IMG/VR virus record: IMGVR_UViG_3300007735_000660 | Span: 1-35,383 of that record | DNA: 35,383 bases | DNA from: a virus | Direction: 5' to 3' (one strand) | Shown: one piece after another, positions 6,321-12,654 of the stretch | Layout: each line of letters opens with the position of its first letter | Position numbering within the stretch: the stretch's first letter is position 1 | The notes under the pieces: model-generated | What the model was told of the DNA's origin: nothing | The model's input: the letters and a program-made list of their open reading frames with translations, nothing else | Databases searched by the model: none | Program-made: the position numbers and the translations under genes

Positions 6321-6787
6321 TCGGCCACCTTCCGGTACTGAACCTGTCCGCCACGGGTCCGCTTCTCGATGCGCCACCGGTTGCCGAGCTTCTTGATCTG
6401 CGCCCGGATGTGCGCCTCGGACCGGCCGACGGTCAGGGCCAGATCCGAGCTCGACCACCAGCGACCGTCCAGCAGGCAGTTGCCGACGGTCATGCGACGG
6501 CTCCGGTGCGGCTCCCGGAAGTGCCCGCCCCACACGCCGTTGGATTCGCCGAGGCCGGCGTCACGGCACTCCTCGATGACGCTGCAGCGGTCGCAGTAGG
6601 CGTAGGCGGCTGCGACGTCCTCGGGCCGGTCACGCCTCGGGAACATGACAGGCCCAGCGCCACGGCAGGCGGCGTCGGCCCACCAGTCCCGGCGCAGCAG
6701 GGCCAGCAGCTCGAGCAGGTCGACACGGTCGGCCTTGTCCTGTGCGCCGACGTGCACTGCGTACTCATGCGGCTCAGGTTTCGACAT
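6317..6787 (-). CDS. WhiB-family regulator fused to a winged-helix domain
   Basis: WhiB proteins are actinobacterial iron-sulfur regulators that bind the host sigma factor. The four cluster cysteines are visible: C41 (DAACRG), C65 and C68 (CDRC) and C74 (EECRDAGL), followed by the G-V-W-G-G turn at 84-88. Phage WhiB proteins usually end soon afterwards. Here a further 65 residues follow, including WWSSSDLALTVGRSEAHIRAQIKKLG and a basic WRIEKRTRGGQVQYRKV hairpin, which reads as a winged-helix DNA-binding domain (about 108-156). The protein could therefore tie sigma-factor contact to sequence-specific DNA binding. A 4-base gap separates it from the upstream nuclease gene. Confidence 0.85.
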   Translation of the reverse strand: MSKPEPHEYAVHVGAQDKADRVDLLELLALLRRDWWADAACRGAGPVMFPRRDRPEDVAAAYAYCDRCSVIEECRDAGLGESNGVWGGHFREPHRSRRMTVGNCLLDGRWWSSSDLALTVGRSEAHIRAQIKKLGNRWRIEKRTRGGQVQYRKVAE

Positions 6788-6791
6788 GTGC

Positions 6792-7103
6792 TCACAGGTC
6801 GTTCAGGTCCAGGTCACCGAGCCGGATGACGACGAGGCCTTCGGCCGTCGCCATCTGGCGTCGCTTCAGGATAAGTGCAGGCCGTTCGTCGGGCCCGGCT
6901 TTCCGTTCGATGTGGGCGAACCACTCCTGTACCCGCCATGCGCCATGGTCCTTGCACTCGAGCAGCAGCCCGTTGTGCATGACCACATCGCCGGCGTCGT
7001 CGTGCACGCCCGGCCGGGTCGACCTGGTCGTGTGAGTGCCGAGGTACTTGGCGACCGCCCGTTCCCACCGGATGCCCTTCATGCGTGCTGCTGCACCGCT
7101 CAT
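6792..7103 (-). CDS. Hjc/VRR-type Holliday-junction resolvase-like nuclease
   Basis: A 103-residue PD-(D/E)XK-fold protein. The core reads RWERAVAKYLG (E14 region), then DDAGDVV (D39) and LLLECKDHG (E49, K51), the order and spacing expected for small resolvases such as Hjc and for phage VRR-NUC-like enzymes. It would cut branched intermediates made by the exonuclease, RecT-like and SSB set, or trim concatemers before packaging. I use the ATG at 7103 because it overlaps the upstream stop (ATGA); a longer form adds 76 Arg/Gly-rich residues with no homology signal. Confidence 0.75.
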   Translation of the reverse strand: MSGAAARMKGIRWERAVAKYLGTHTTRSTRPGVHDDAGDVVMHNGLLLECKDHGAWRVQEWFAHIERKAGPDERPALILKRRQMATAEGLVVIRLGDLDLNDL

Positions 7104-7699
7104 GCGGCCTCCTCCCGTCGACGCTGCCGAAGCTTGGCTTGTCGTGCCCGCATCAGTTCCCGTTCGGTCCCGACCAGCTGGGCGTGCAGCTCGGCGACCT
7201 TGTCGGCGGTCGACTGCAGGACCACGTCCCGCTGGATCTGCAACGCCGGCTTCTCGTACTCGCTGCCGAGCCGCCTCGCCAGGTCGCCCTTCGTGTAGCC
7301 GTAGCGCAGCATGTCCTCGATCAACTCCCACGTCCGGGTGGCGTCGACCAGCGCCCCCGGTGCCCGGACATGGGTGCCGACGGCGAGGATCTTGGCGATC
7401 GTCTCGGCCCGTGCCCGCTTGGTGCGACCGTTGATGATCTGCGCGAGTGCGGTCCTGCCGATGCCGCTCTGCTCGGAGACGGTCCGCAGGCCGACCCCGT
7501 TGGCTCGCAGGAACTTGAGGTGCTCACGGGCCTCGGTGTTGTCGAACAGGGTGTCGATGCCGTTGATGCGCCGTCGCACGCTGAGCTTGTTGTAGAGGAC
7601 CGCAGCATCGGTGCACGGCAGGCAGCGGCATCCCCGCCGCCAGTCCTGTCCGGGTTCCGGGCCCCACCGATAGCAGGTGTAGGTGCCGTGTTCCCTCAC
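7100..7699 (-). CDS. HTH protein with N-terminal GCRCxPC cluster
   Basis: The 199-residue protein begins MREHGTYTCYRWG and carries GCRCLPC (C24, C26, C29) before a YNKL segment. This layout is common to a family of actinobacteriophage DNA-binding proteins that start HGT...Y..GCRC.PC. A helix-turn-helix follows (about 70-105: GLRTVSEQSGIGRTALAQIINGRTKRARAET), consistent with a phage repressor- or regulator-like role. The C-terminal 45 residues are a charged coiled coil (DKVAELHAQLVGTERELMRAR). It has 4-base overlaps on both sides and could be an early regulator, but the direction of regulation cannot be read from sequence. Confidence 0.75.
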   Translation of the reverse strand: MREHGTYTCYRWGPEPGQDWRRGCRCLPCTDAAVLYNKLSVRRRINGIDTLFDNTEAREHLKFLRANGVGLRTVSEQSGIGRTALAQIINGRTKRARAETIAKILAVGTHVRAPGALVDATRTWELIEDMLRYGYTKGDLARRLGSEYEKPALQIQRDVVLQSTADKVAELHAQLVGTERELMRARQAKLRQRRREEAA

Positions 7700-7899
7700 T
7701 GGTCCCGCATCCTTGCTGCGACATGCCAGAGCGCCAGGTCGGCCTCATGCTGGGTGTCGTCGTCGGTGTCCTCGGCCATGCACACGGCCCGGTGGGCGGC
7801 GATGGCGTCGAGCAGCTGGTCACGCTGGCGGGACACGCGCTTGATCTCGGCCCACAACGTCTCGGCGATGCGGGTCCCGTGGTCGTCGAGCGGGTTCAC
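7696..7899 (-). CDS. Small helical protein, 67 aa
   Basis: I do not recognise this 67-residue protein. It looks fully helical, with an early helix (RIAETLWAEIKRVSRQRDQLLDAI) and an acidic second part (EDTDDDTQHEADLALWHVAARM). It is joined to both neighbours by 4-base ATGA overlaps, so it is clearly part of the early operon. No membrane segment or metal site is visible. Confidence 0.55.
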   Translation of the reverse strand: MNPLDDHGTRIAETLWAEIKRVSRQRDQLLDAIAAHRAVCMAEDTDDDTQHEADLALWHVAARMRDQ

Positions 7900-8165
7900 G
7901 ACGCCTCCTCGTCGGACAGGACACGGTCGGCCCGCTCACGCCACTGCTCCGGGAGCTCGGCGTAGATGCGGTCACGGCACTCGGGGTCGGCCTCGCCGAC
8001 CATCGCCAGCAGCGTCTGAACCTTGCGGGCGGAGTCGACCTGGCGTCCGTCGAGGACCCACGACAGGCCCTCATGGTCGGAGACCCTGATGTTGTCGGCC
8101 CCGAGCACCTGCACCCGTCGGGCCTCACGGGACCAGTGGAACGTTTCGGGCTTCTTCTTCGCCAT
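7896..8165 (-). CDS. Hypothetical protein, 89 aa
   Basis: From the ATG at 8165 the product begins MAKKKPETFHWSREARRVQVLG, a basic tail followed by alternating strands and helices (GLSWVLDGRQVDSARKVQTLLAMVG). The C-terminal half is acidic (ELPEQWRERADRVLSDEEAS). The family is unknown to me. The start coincides with the last base of the stop of the next upstream gene (TGATG). A longer in-frame reading exists but is Pro/Arg/His-rich antisense-like sequence, so I do not use it. Confidence 0.5.
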   Translation of the reverse strand: MAKKKPETFHWSREARRVQVLGADNIRVSDHEGLSWVLDGRQVDSARKVQTLLAMVGEADPECRDRIYAELPEQWRERADRVLSDEEAS

Positions 8166-8371
8166 CACCGGCCTCCGATCGTGTCGGCCACGATGACGAC
8201 CATGACCGTCGCCGTCAGGATGACGACGCACCAGGCGAGGGTGTGGCAGAGGCGTTTGACGGCCCGGTCCCGGCGGGCGGCGGCACGCTCGGCCTCCCAC
8301 CATTCGGTCGTCACGATCGTGTCTGCGACCCGCTCACGGGCACGCTCGGCGGGATGCTGTCGGCGGATCAC
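8165..8371 (-). CDS. Small single-pass membrane protein
   Basis: From the GTG at 8371 the product is 68 residues: a charged N-terminal half (ARERVADTIV...EAERAAARRDRAVKR), then one hydrophobic helix (about 46-63, LAWCVVILTATVMVVIV). It is probably a single-pass inner-membrane protein with a cytoplasmic basic N-terminus. The GTG overlaps the upstream stop (GTGA), the same coupling used throughout this unit. Possible roles such as superinfection exclusion are guesses from size and location only. Confidence 0.55.
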   Translation of the reverse strand: MIRRQHPAERARERVADTIVTTEWWEAERAAARRDRAVKRLCHTLAWCVVILTATVMVVIVADTIGGR

Positions 8372-8748
8372 CGGTCGACCTCGACGTCCATCATTCGCAC
8401 GATGCCGCCCTTCGAGAACCGCCCCTGCGGCTTCGTCACCTGCCAGGTCACGCCGGTCGTCGGCGACGTGATCGTACCGCCTGCGCCCTCGGCGTGAATG
8501 ATGGCGATGTGCCGCACACGGGCGAGAACGTCGGCAGCCTTCTGCTGCATCTCCGCAGCGAGCGCCAGCAGGTCCGGCACCTCGTCGGTCGGCACCAGCC
8601 CGGCCTTGCCGGCGACGGTCGCCAGGTCGCCGTCGATGCGGGCCAGCAGATGCAGGGCGTCGAACAGCGCCGTGTTGACGTCGGCGATGTCGAACTCGTC
8701 GTCGCTCACTTTTGTCGGCGTCTGTTCGGTTTTCTGGTCGTCGCTCAT
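8368..8748 (-). CDS. Hypothetical protein, 126 aa
   Basis: The 126-residue protein starts MSDDQKTEQTPTKVSDDEFD, with a flexible acidic N-terminus. A long helix pair follows (VNTALFDALHLLARIDGDLAT and LLALAAEMQQKAADVLARVRHI), then a C-terminal strand-rich part (TITSPTTGVTWQVTKPQGRFSKGG). It ends EVDR, with the last codons forming part of a gene-end sequence related to the repeat at 8742-8763. Function unknown. Its start overlaps the end of the Mom-like gene (ATGA), so the two may be made in fixed ratio. Confidence 0.5.
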   Translation of the reverse strand: MSDDQKTEQTPTKVSDDEFDIADVNTALFDALHLLARIDGDLATVAGKAGLVPTDEVPDLLALAAEMQQKAADVLARVRHIAIIHAEGAGGTITSPTTGVTWQVTKPQGRFSKGGIVRMMDVEVDR

Positions 8749-8763
8749 CGGTCGACCTCCTGC
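8742..8763 (-). repeat. 22-bp gene-junction repeat, copy A
   Basis: This copy encodes the QEVDR end of the Mom-like gene and supplies the ribosome site and start (CAGGAGGTCGACCG then ATGA) of the next gene. It is identical to 9326-9347. Degenerate relatives occur at 8368-8385 and 456-473, both at gene junctions. Confidence 0.75.
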
Positions 8764-9332
8764 TTTCGCAGCGAGTACGTCCACCGATGCTTCGGCCCCT
8801 GCGTGGTGACTCCGTCCCACGATCCATGTCCTGACGGGTAGCCCCGGCCATTGGCGTCGAACCGTTGGCCGTGGTGTGTTGGCGAGTACGTCCAGCCGCT
8901 CGCCTTGTAGAGCGCCCCCGTATGGCCGTGAATCGGGTCTGAGTACGAAACCAGCGTCGTCACGGTGTGGTCAGTCCGTGCCAGTTGACGCCGTGCCCAC
9001 GCCATCATGCGACTGCCGGCATTCCGTCCGGCGTCAGCAGTCAGGCACCACCGGGACAGTTCCAGCCATGAGCCATCGCTCGGCAACATGCGAGCAGTCG
9101 GCCAGCGCCAGACCTGGCAGGCGACCATGACATCGTCGACCCATCCAGCGAAGCAGCGACGAGCCGAACGCACAGGCCCGAGGTAGTGCTCGGCTGCGAG
9201 CAGCCCATTGACCTCGTCGACGCTTGCGTGTGTGAACTGGAGCCGTGGGGTCGGACTTGCACCGCCATCTCCTGCCGGGAATGGCAGGCGTGCTACTCGT
9301 TGCACCACCACGGCACGATCGGTGCCGCTCAT
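8745..9332 (-). CDS. Mom-like DNA adenine modification protein
   Basis: The 195-residue protein resembles phage Mu Mom, a GNAT-fold enzyme that converts adenine in phage DNA to a carbamoylmethyl form and blocks many restriction enzymes. Visible Mom-like features: a HYLGPVRSARRCFAGWVDD strand-turn (about 49-66), LELSRW (90-95), GRNAGSRMM (102-110, acyl-donor loop position) and SYSDPIHGHTGALYKASGW (129-147). About 45 C-terminal residues end WTYSLRKQEVDR. Mu regulates mom through Com and Dam; I see no com-like gene beside this one. The start overlaps the upstream stop (ATGA). A generic acetyltransferase is the main alternative, but the SDPxxGHxGxxYxAxxW block favours Mom. Confidence 0.8.
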   Translation of the reverse strand: MSGTDRAVVVQRVARLPFPAGDGGASPTPRLQFTHASVDEVNGLLAAEHYLGPVRSARRCFAGWVDDVMVACQVWRWPTARMLPSDGSWLELSRWCLTADAGRNAGSRMMAWARRQLARTDHTVTTLVSYSDPIHGHTGALYKASGWTYSPTHHGQRFDANGRGYPSGHGSWDGVTTQGPKHRWTYSLRKQEVDR

Positions 9333-9347
9333 CGGTCGACCTCCTGC
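9326..9347 (-). repeat. 22-bp gene-junction repeat, copy B
   Basis: This copy encodes the QEVDR end of the small membrane protein gene and the ribosome site plus start of the Mom-like gene. It is identical in 22 of 22 bases to 8742-8763, so both ends of the Mom-like gene carry the same sequence. That arrangement would allow the gene to be lost or gained by recombination. Confidence 0.75.
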
Positions 9348-9553
9348 CAGGCGGTCGCCTGCTCACGCTGCCGGCGGAGGTACAGCTCGGTCGGCGACTC
9401 CGACGGCCGGCGCACCGTCAGGTCCGGCTGGATGTGGCGACGCCACCGGGCGTTCAGGCCGGTGCGTTCGCACAGGACGTAGCTGGCGGCGAGGACGATC
9501 AGCAGAAAGGCCGTGACCGCTGCGACCTCGGCGAGTGCGGACAGGATCGTCAT
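9329..9553 (-). CDS. Small membrane protein, 74 aa
   Basis: From the ATG at 9553 the product opens MTILSALAEVAAVTAFLLIV, a single hydrophobic helix (about 4-27). A basic and then polar tail follows (RWRRHIQPDLTVRRPSESP), ending with a helix that closes QEVDR. The topology is probably N-out, C-in, with a cytoplasmic tail. The family is unknown. It is coupled to both neighbours by 4-base overlaps, and its last codons belong to the 22-bp junction repeat. Confidence 0.55.
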   Translation of the reverse strand: MTILSALAEVAAVTAFLLIVLAASYVLCERTGLNARWRRHIQPDLTVRRPSESPTELYLRRQREQATAWQEVDR

Positions 9554-9759
9554 GCCGTCACCCGCTCGGCCTGCTCGATGACGAGCGCCGCCGCCTTCAG
9601 CAACATCGTGGTCAGCTCCTCGGGCCTGCCGCTGAGGGTCAGTCGCTGCTCGGTCGAGTAGTCCAGCTCGATGTAGACCGCACCGTTGTCGGCCCGTCGG
9701 ACGGCCACGTCGCAGTCGTCCCGGACGACCAGGTGTGTGCTGTTGAACATGTTGCTCAC
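9550..9759 (-). CDS. Hypothetical protein, 69 aa
   Basis: The reading frame continues from a GTG at 9759 that overlaps the upstream stop (GTGA), giving 69 residues: VSNMFNSTHLVVRDDCDVAV... The first half is strand-rich (VRRADNGAVYIELDYS), the second half a helix (PEELTTMLLKAAALVIEQAERV). An internal ATG at 9750 is the alternative start. I do not recognise the family. The GTG is preferred because this unit repeatedly uses GTGA overlaps. Confidence 0.5.
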   Translation of the reverse strand: MSNMFNSTHLVVRDDCDVAVRRADNGAVYIELDYSTEQRLTLSGRPEELTTMLLKAAALVIEQAERVTA

Positions 9760-9941
9760 TTCGGGTTCCTCCTGTTGATGATGTTGGCCACGGTGCCATG
9801 CGAGACGCTGCCGCCGGATGCGGCTGCGATGTCCCGGTAGCTGGCTCCGTTCTTCCACAGGTCGACGACGATGTCGTCCCGTGTCTCGGTGGCGGCTGCG
9901 ATCGTCTCGCAGGCCTTCCGTAGATCCTTGGTCGTGCTCAT
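9756..9941 (-). CDS. Small HTH protein, first gene of the early unit
   Basis: The 61-residue product reads MSTTKDLRKACETIAAATET..., then a helix-turn-helix (LWKNGASYRDIAAASGGSVSHGTVANIINRR). The recognition helix is short and the end basic, typical of tiny phage regulators. The ATG has no Shine-Dalgarno site. A TTGACA promoter ends 7 bases upstream, so a leaderless transcript starting at or within a base of the ATG is likely. Leaderless mRNAs are common in Actinobacteria. As the first early gene it is a good candidate for autoregulation or for timing of early genes. Confidence 0.65.
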   Translation of the reverse strand: MSTTKDLRKACETIAAATETRDDIVVDLWKNGASYRDIAAASGGSVSHGTVANIINRRNPK

Positions 9942-9948
9942 GTGGGAC

Positions 9949-9977
9949 TGTCTAACCGCTGCACGAGCGCATGTCAA
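9949..9977 (-). promoter_or_regulatory. Early promoter, leaderless type
   Basis: On the minus strand TTGACA (9977-9972) is an exact match to the actinobacterial housekeeping -35. A 17-base spacer follows, then TAGACA (9954-9949), a weak -10 matching at the T, the A and one inner A. The 7 bases after it end immediately before the ATG at 9941, so transcription should begin at or next to the start codon. CTGTCTA/TAGACAG half-sites lie at 9948-9954 and 9983-9989 and overlap or flank the promoter; they could be an operator. Confidence 0.6.
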
Positions 9978-9993
9978 CGACCTAGACAGACGA

Positions 9994-10035
9994 ACGCCCG
10001 GCCCCGGTACAGAAGGAGAAACCGGAACCGGGCGT
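9994..10035 (-). terminator. 15-bp-stem hairpin ending the late unit
   Basis: The minus-strand RNA can fold a 15-bp stem with two G-U pairs (arms 10021-10035 and 9994-10008) around a 12-base loop at 10009-10020. The tail after the stem is U-rich but not a clean U-run (UUCGUCUGUCU). It lies between the stop of the phosphoesterase gene (10068) and the early promoter, so it would stop late transcripts from entering early genes. Read on the plus strand, the loop is ACAGAAGGAGAA, nearly the start-associated element of the early genes but in opposite orientation. Confidence 0.7.
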
Positions 10036-10067
10036 CGCCGCCGCACCTGGAGATGCTTGGCCTCAGC

Positions 10068-11081
10068 CTAGACGACGATCGTGGTGCGCCACACGATCCG
10101 GTCCCGGTCGACGATCGCCACAACCTGCTGCGGCGGCTCCACCGGGAAGTTGCACTCGGCGCTGAAGGCTGAATAGCCGACGAGGCTGCCATTGACGGTG
10201 AACGCCGGCCCGAACGTCGCCTGGTGCCAATGGCCCAGCCAGAGGTGTGCGAACGGTCTACCGAGCGCCGACTGGCGCTGCTGCTTGCGTGCGTGCAGCC
10301 GCATGAGTGGCGGCCAGATGCCACCGATGCCGCCGCCGCCACGGGTCTGATCGCCGTGCGTGAGTAGGTGCCGCTGACCCATCACCTCAAACTCGGCGTC
10401 GCTGGCCTCGTCGATCTGCCACGTGATGCGCTTGTCGTCGGCGGTCAGCCGGGCGACCAAGCCCGCCAGGTGCCAGTCGAGGTTCGACCGGACCTTCAGG
10501 TGCGTGCGCTTCTGCTTCTCCATGCGTCCGTGGTTGCCGACGACGACCGGCACGTGGACCTTGCCGTAGTGGTCGGCCAGCAGGGTGAACGCTGCGGCCA
10601 GCTGCTCCGACCAGTAGAGCAGCGTGCCGAACATGGTGTCGGCCGACTCCTGCAGGTGCATGACGTCGATCGGCCCGGTCATCATGTCGCCACCCCACAG
10701 GACGACGCAGCCCTGCAGGTCGGCCTTAGGGCCGACCTCGGCGACGTTGACCAGCTGCTCGGCCCACGACTGCAGCCGGCGGGTGGCGATGGTCCGGTCG
10801 TAGGCGTTGACCCCGGCGATGTCCTCGGGCCGGACGATCTCGTCGAAGTGAGTGTCGGACAGCATCGCCACGACCACGGCCTGCTTCGGCCCCGGCTTGC
10901 GTGGGCTCGTCCACTTCGGTGGCCGTGGGTCCAGCCGGTCGATGCCCTCGAGCACCCGCAGCTGGCCGAGGGCGTCGTCCAGCTCGGCCTGCACGGCCTT
11001 CACCTCGGCGCGCAGGCGGGCGTTCTGCTGTCTCAGCAGTCCCCGGCTCGCCTCCTCGGCGAACTCGTCGAGGTCGGCCAT
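10068..11081 (-). CDS. Calcineurin-like metallophosphoesterase
   Basis: The 337-residue protein begins with a long charged coiled coil (about residues 5-50), then a full metallophosphoesterase core: MLSDTHFD (metal ligands Asp and His), GGDMM, VVGNHGR, LTHGD near residue 250, and LGHWHQ. The motif order matches calcineurin-type phosphatases found in many phages near the end of the late operon, with two-metal phosphodiester or nucleic-acid 5' or 3' activity. A DNA role (end processing, nicking) or an anti-defence phosphatase role is possible. It is the last gene of the late unit; a hairpin follows. Confidence 0.9.
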   Translation of the reverse strand: MADLDEFAEEASRGLLRQQNARLRAEVKAVQAELDDALGQLRVLEGIDRLDPRPPKWTSPRKPGPKQAVVVAMLSDTHFDEIVRPEDIAGVNAYDRTIATRRLQSWAEQLVNVAEVGPKADLQGCVVLWGGDMMTGPIDVMHLQESADTMFGTLLYWSEQLAAAFTLLADHYGKVHVPVVVGNHGRMEKQKRTHLKVRSNLDWHLAGLVARLTADDKRITWQIDEASDAEFEVMGQRHLLTHGDQTRGGGGIGGIWPPLMRLHARKQQRQSALGRPFAHLWLGHWHQATFGPAFTVNGSLVGYSAFSAECNFPVEPPQQVVAIVDRDRIVWRTTIVV

Positions 11082-11082
11082 C

Positions 11083-11307
11083 TCACGACCGTTTCCCGTG
11101 GCGGTAGTTCTCGACCTTCGAGTAGGTGGCGTCCGGGTATCCGACGGAGTGCAGCCAGTCGACGATCGTGTGGGTGGCGTGGGTCGACTCGACGATCACT
11201 TGCCGGATCTCCTCTGGCAGCGTGAACCACCAGGCCGACGGGCGCGCTGACTTCTTGGCGGCGGCGAACTCGTCGAGGCTCGCAGCCAAGTCGTCGCCCT
11301 TCGTCAC
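11083..11307 (-). CDS. Short HTH-like protein, 74 aa
   Basis: The 74-residue protein begins MTKGDDLAASLDEFAAAKKSA and contains WWFTLPEEIRQVIVESTHATHTIVDWLHSVGYPDATYSKVENY. This pattern (helix, HTH-like IVDWLHSVGY, then a tyrosine-bearing end) is frequent in small phage proteins placed by lysis or phosphoesterase genes, often named helix-turn-helix without a known target. One base separates it from the phosphoesterase, and it overlaps the endolysin by 4 bases. Terminase-small-subunit-like HTHs have similar short helices, but no terminase context is present here. Confidence 0.55.
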   Translation of the reverse strand: MTKGDDLAASLDEFAAAKKSARPSAWWFTLPEEIRQVIVESTHATHTIVDWLHSVGYPDATYSKVENYRHGKRS

Positions 11308-12104
11308 GCCTCGCCTCGCTCGATCCGGCCCAGCAGGAAGATGAGCGCCTCCTTGGTCCGGGGTCCGGCGATGCCGTCGACCTCGAGCCGCCAGATGCGC
11401 TGCAGGTCACGGACCGCCTTCTCGGTGGCGGGCCCGTAGTGGCCGTCGTGGGCGAGCTCGGTCCGGTTCGCTGCCAGTGTCAGCGACCGCTGGAGTGCTG
11501 CGACCGATTCGCCCCGGTCGCCACGACGCAGCGTCGGAGCCTTGGTCAATGACCGGATGTTGACCGCAGCGGCATACTTCCGGAACGCTGCGGCCTGCGC
11601 CGGGTCGGGCGAAGGCGGTCGTGGTGTCGATGCCGCCGTGTAGGCCGGTCGACCGAAGCCGGCGATGACGGACCTCGGCCGGACCCGTCGGTACACGCCG
11701 CCGCCGTTCGACTGGCTGCCGGCGTTCGTCGGCGACGTGTTGCCCTCGATCGTCTCGACCTGGCCGTCGGGTCGGACCCCGGTGACGATGCCGACGTGGT
11801 CGACGCCGTTGGTATCGGTGCCACCCTGCCAGTCGAAGTAGACGAGGTCGCCCGGCTGGACGGGACCGTTGCGGTCGATCGCCCGGCCGAGTCGTCGGTA
11901 CGCCTGCAGGCCCGACGGCGTCCAGATGCTCGAGGGTTCACCGGTCTGGCCGGCACGGCCCAGCACCCAATCGGTGAAGCTGCCGCACCACGGCTGGTGG
12001 TTCGCCTGACCGTTCTCCACGGCGTACTTGTTTGCGTTGTTGCGCCCCTCGGTGTAGCCGACCTCGGCCGAGGCGATGCGGACCACGTCCGCTCCGGTCG
12101 CCAT
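11304..12104 (-). CDS. Endolysin: CHAP amidase/endopeptidase plus peptidoglycan-binding domain
   Basis: A two-domain lysin of 266 residues. The CHAP domain (about 1-150) has the catalytic Cys in PWCGSF (C40), the histidine in DHVGIV (H103) and a following acidic/Asn region (IEGNTSP, about 119-125). It cleaves peptidoglycan peptides or the amide bond. After a Pro-rich linker, residues about 190-262 form a PG_binding_1 repeat (RRGDRGESVAALQRSL ... GHYGPATEKAVRDLQR ... VDGIAGPRTKEALI). There is no signal peptide, so release needs the holin encoded next to it. Confidence 0.93.
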   Translation of the reverse strand: MATGADVVRIASAEVGYTEGRNNANKYAVENGQANHQPWCGSFTDWVLGRAGQTGEPSSIWTPSGLQAYRRLGRAIDRNGPVQPGDLVYFDWQGGTDTNGVDHVGIVTGVRPDGQVETIEGNTSPTNAGSQSNGGGVYRRVRPRSVIAGFGRPAYTAASTPRPPSPDPAQAAAFRKYAAAVNIRSLTKAPTLRRGDRGESVAALQRSLTLAANRTELAHDGHYGPATEKAVRDLQRIWRLEVDGIAGPRTKEALIFLLGRIERGEA

Positions 12105-12328
12105 CAGGACTCCCGCCAGCTGCCGGTGTCCGGGTCGCCGACGGTCTTGCCGGCCAGCGCCATCAGGGCACTCAGCCCAGCACTGACCGCAGCGATGGCC
12201 GCGGCCTGCAGGCTGTCCAGGGACACGTCCGGGTTGGAGACCTCGACGGCGAACACTGCGATGGCCGCCTGGATGAACGTCCGGGCCGCTCGCTCGAGCA
12301 GATCCCGCTGGAACTTGGACAGCTTCAT
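12104..12328 (-). CDS. Holin
   Basis: From the ATG at 12328 the product is 74 residues: MKLSKFQRDLLERAARTFIQ..., then hydrophobic segments at about 15-30 and 42-60 (QAAAIAAVSAGLSALMALAG), and a closing GKTVGDPDTGSW tail typical of r1t-type phage holins. Two membrane helices with both ends cytoplasmic would allow pore formation and timed lysis. A strong Shine-Dalgarno sequence (GAGGAGGACACC) precedes the ATG. The stop overlaps the endolysin start, a classic lysis cassette. Confidence 0.85.
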   Translation of the reverse strand: MKLSKFQRDLLERAARTFIQAAIAVFAVEVSNPDVSLDSLQAAAIAAVSAGLSALMALAGKTVGDPDTGSWRES

Positions 12329-12338
12329 GGTGTCCTCC

Positions 12339-12653
12339 TCAATCCGGCCGTAGCCACGACTGGTGGTCGATCCGTTCGTGGGCGTGGTCGACACGCTTGG
12401 CGAGGGTGTGGACATCGGCCTTCACGTCGGCGATGTCGCCCCGCAGGCTGTCGACCTTGTGGTGCTGCGTCTCGACGCTCGAGGTCAGCGTCGTCAGCTG
12501 CGCGTGCACCTCGCCGTGCTGATCCTTGTTCTCACGCTTCACCCTGTGTGCGATGAGCGCCGCAGTGATCGAGGCTGCGGCCGTGATGAGGACACCGACG
12601 AGTCCGAGGATGCCGATGCGCTCACCCTCGGTCAGAGCGAGTAGCAGTCCCAT
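12339..12653 (-). CDS. DUF2746-like membrane protein with coiled coil
   Basis: From the ATG at 12653 the product is 104 residues with one membrane helix (about 13-36, IGILGLVGVLITAAASITAAL), then RVKRENKDQHGEVHAQL and a long coiled coil with DIADVKADVHTLAKRVDHAHERI heptads. This order (N-terminal helix, EN..DHGEV, VKADV repeats) matches the DUF2746-like proteins found beside holins in actinobacteriophages. It may be a second membrane component of lysis or an antiholin-like partner, but no experiment on this group is known to me. Confidence 0.7.
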   Translation of the reverse strand: MGLLLALTEGERIGILGLVGVLITAAASITAALIAHRVKRENKDQHGEVHAQLTTLTSSVETQHHKVDSLRGDIADVKADVHTLAKRVDHAHERIDHQSWLRPD

Positions 12654-12654
12654 G

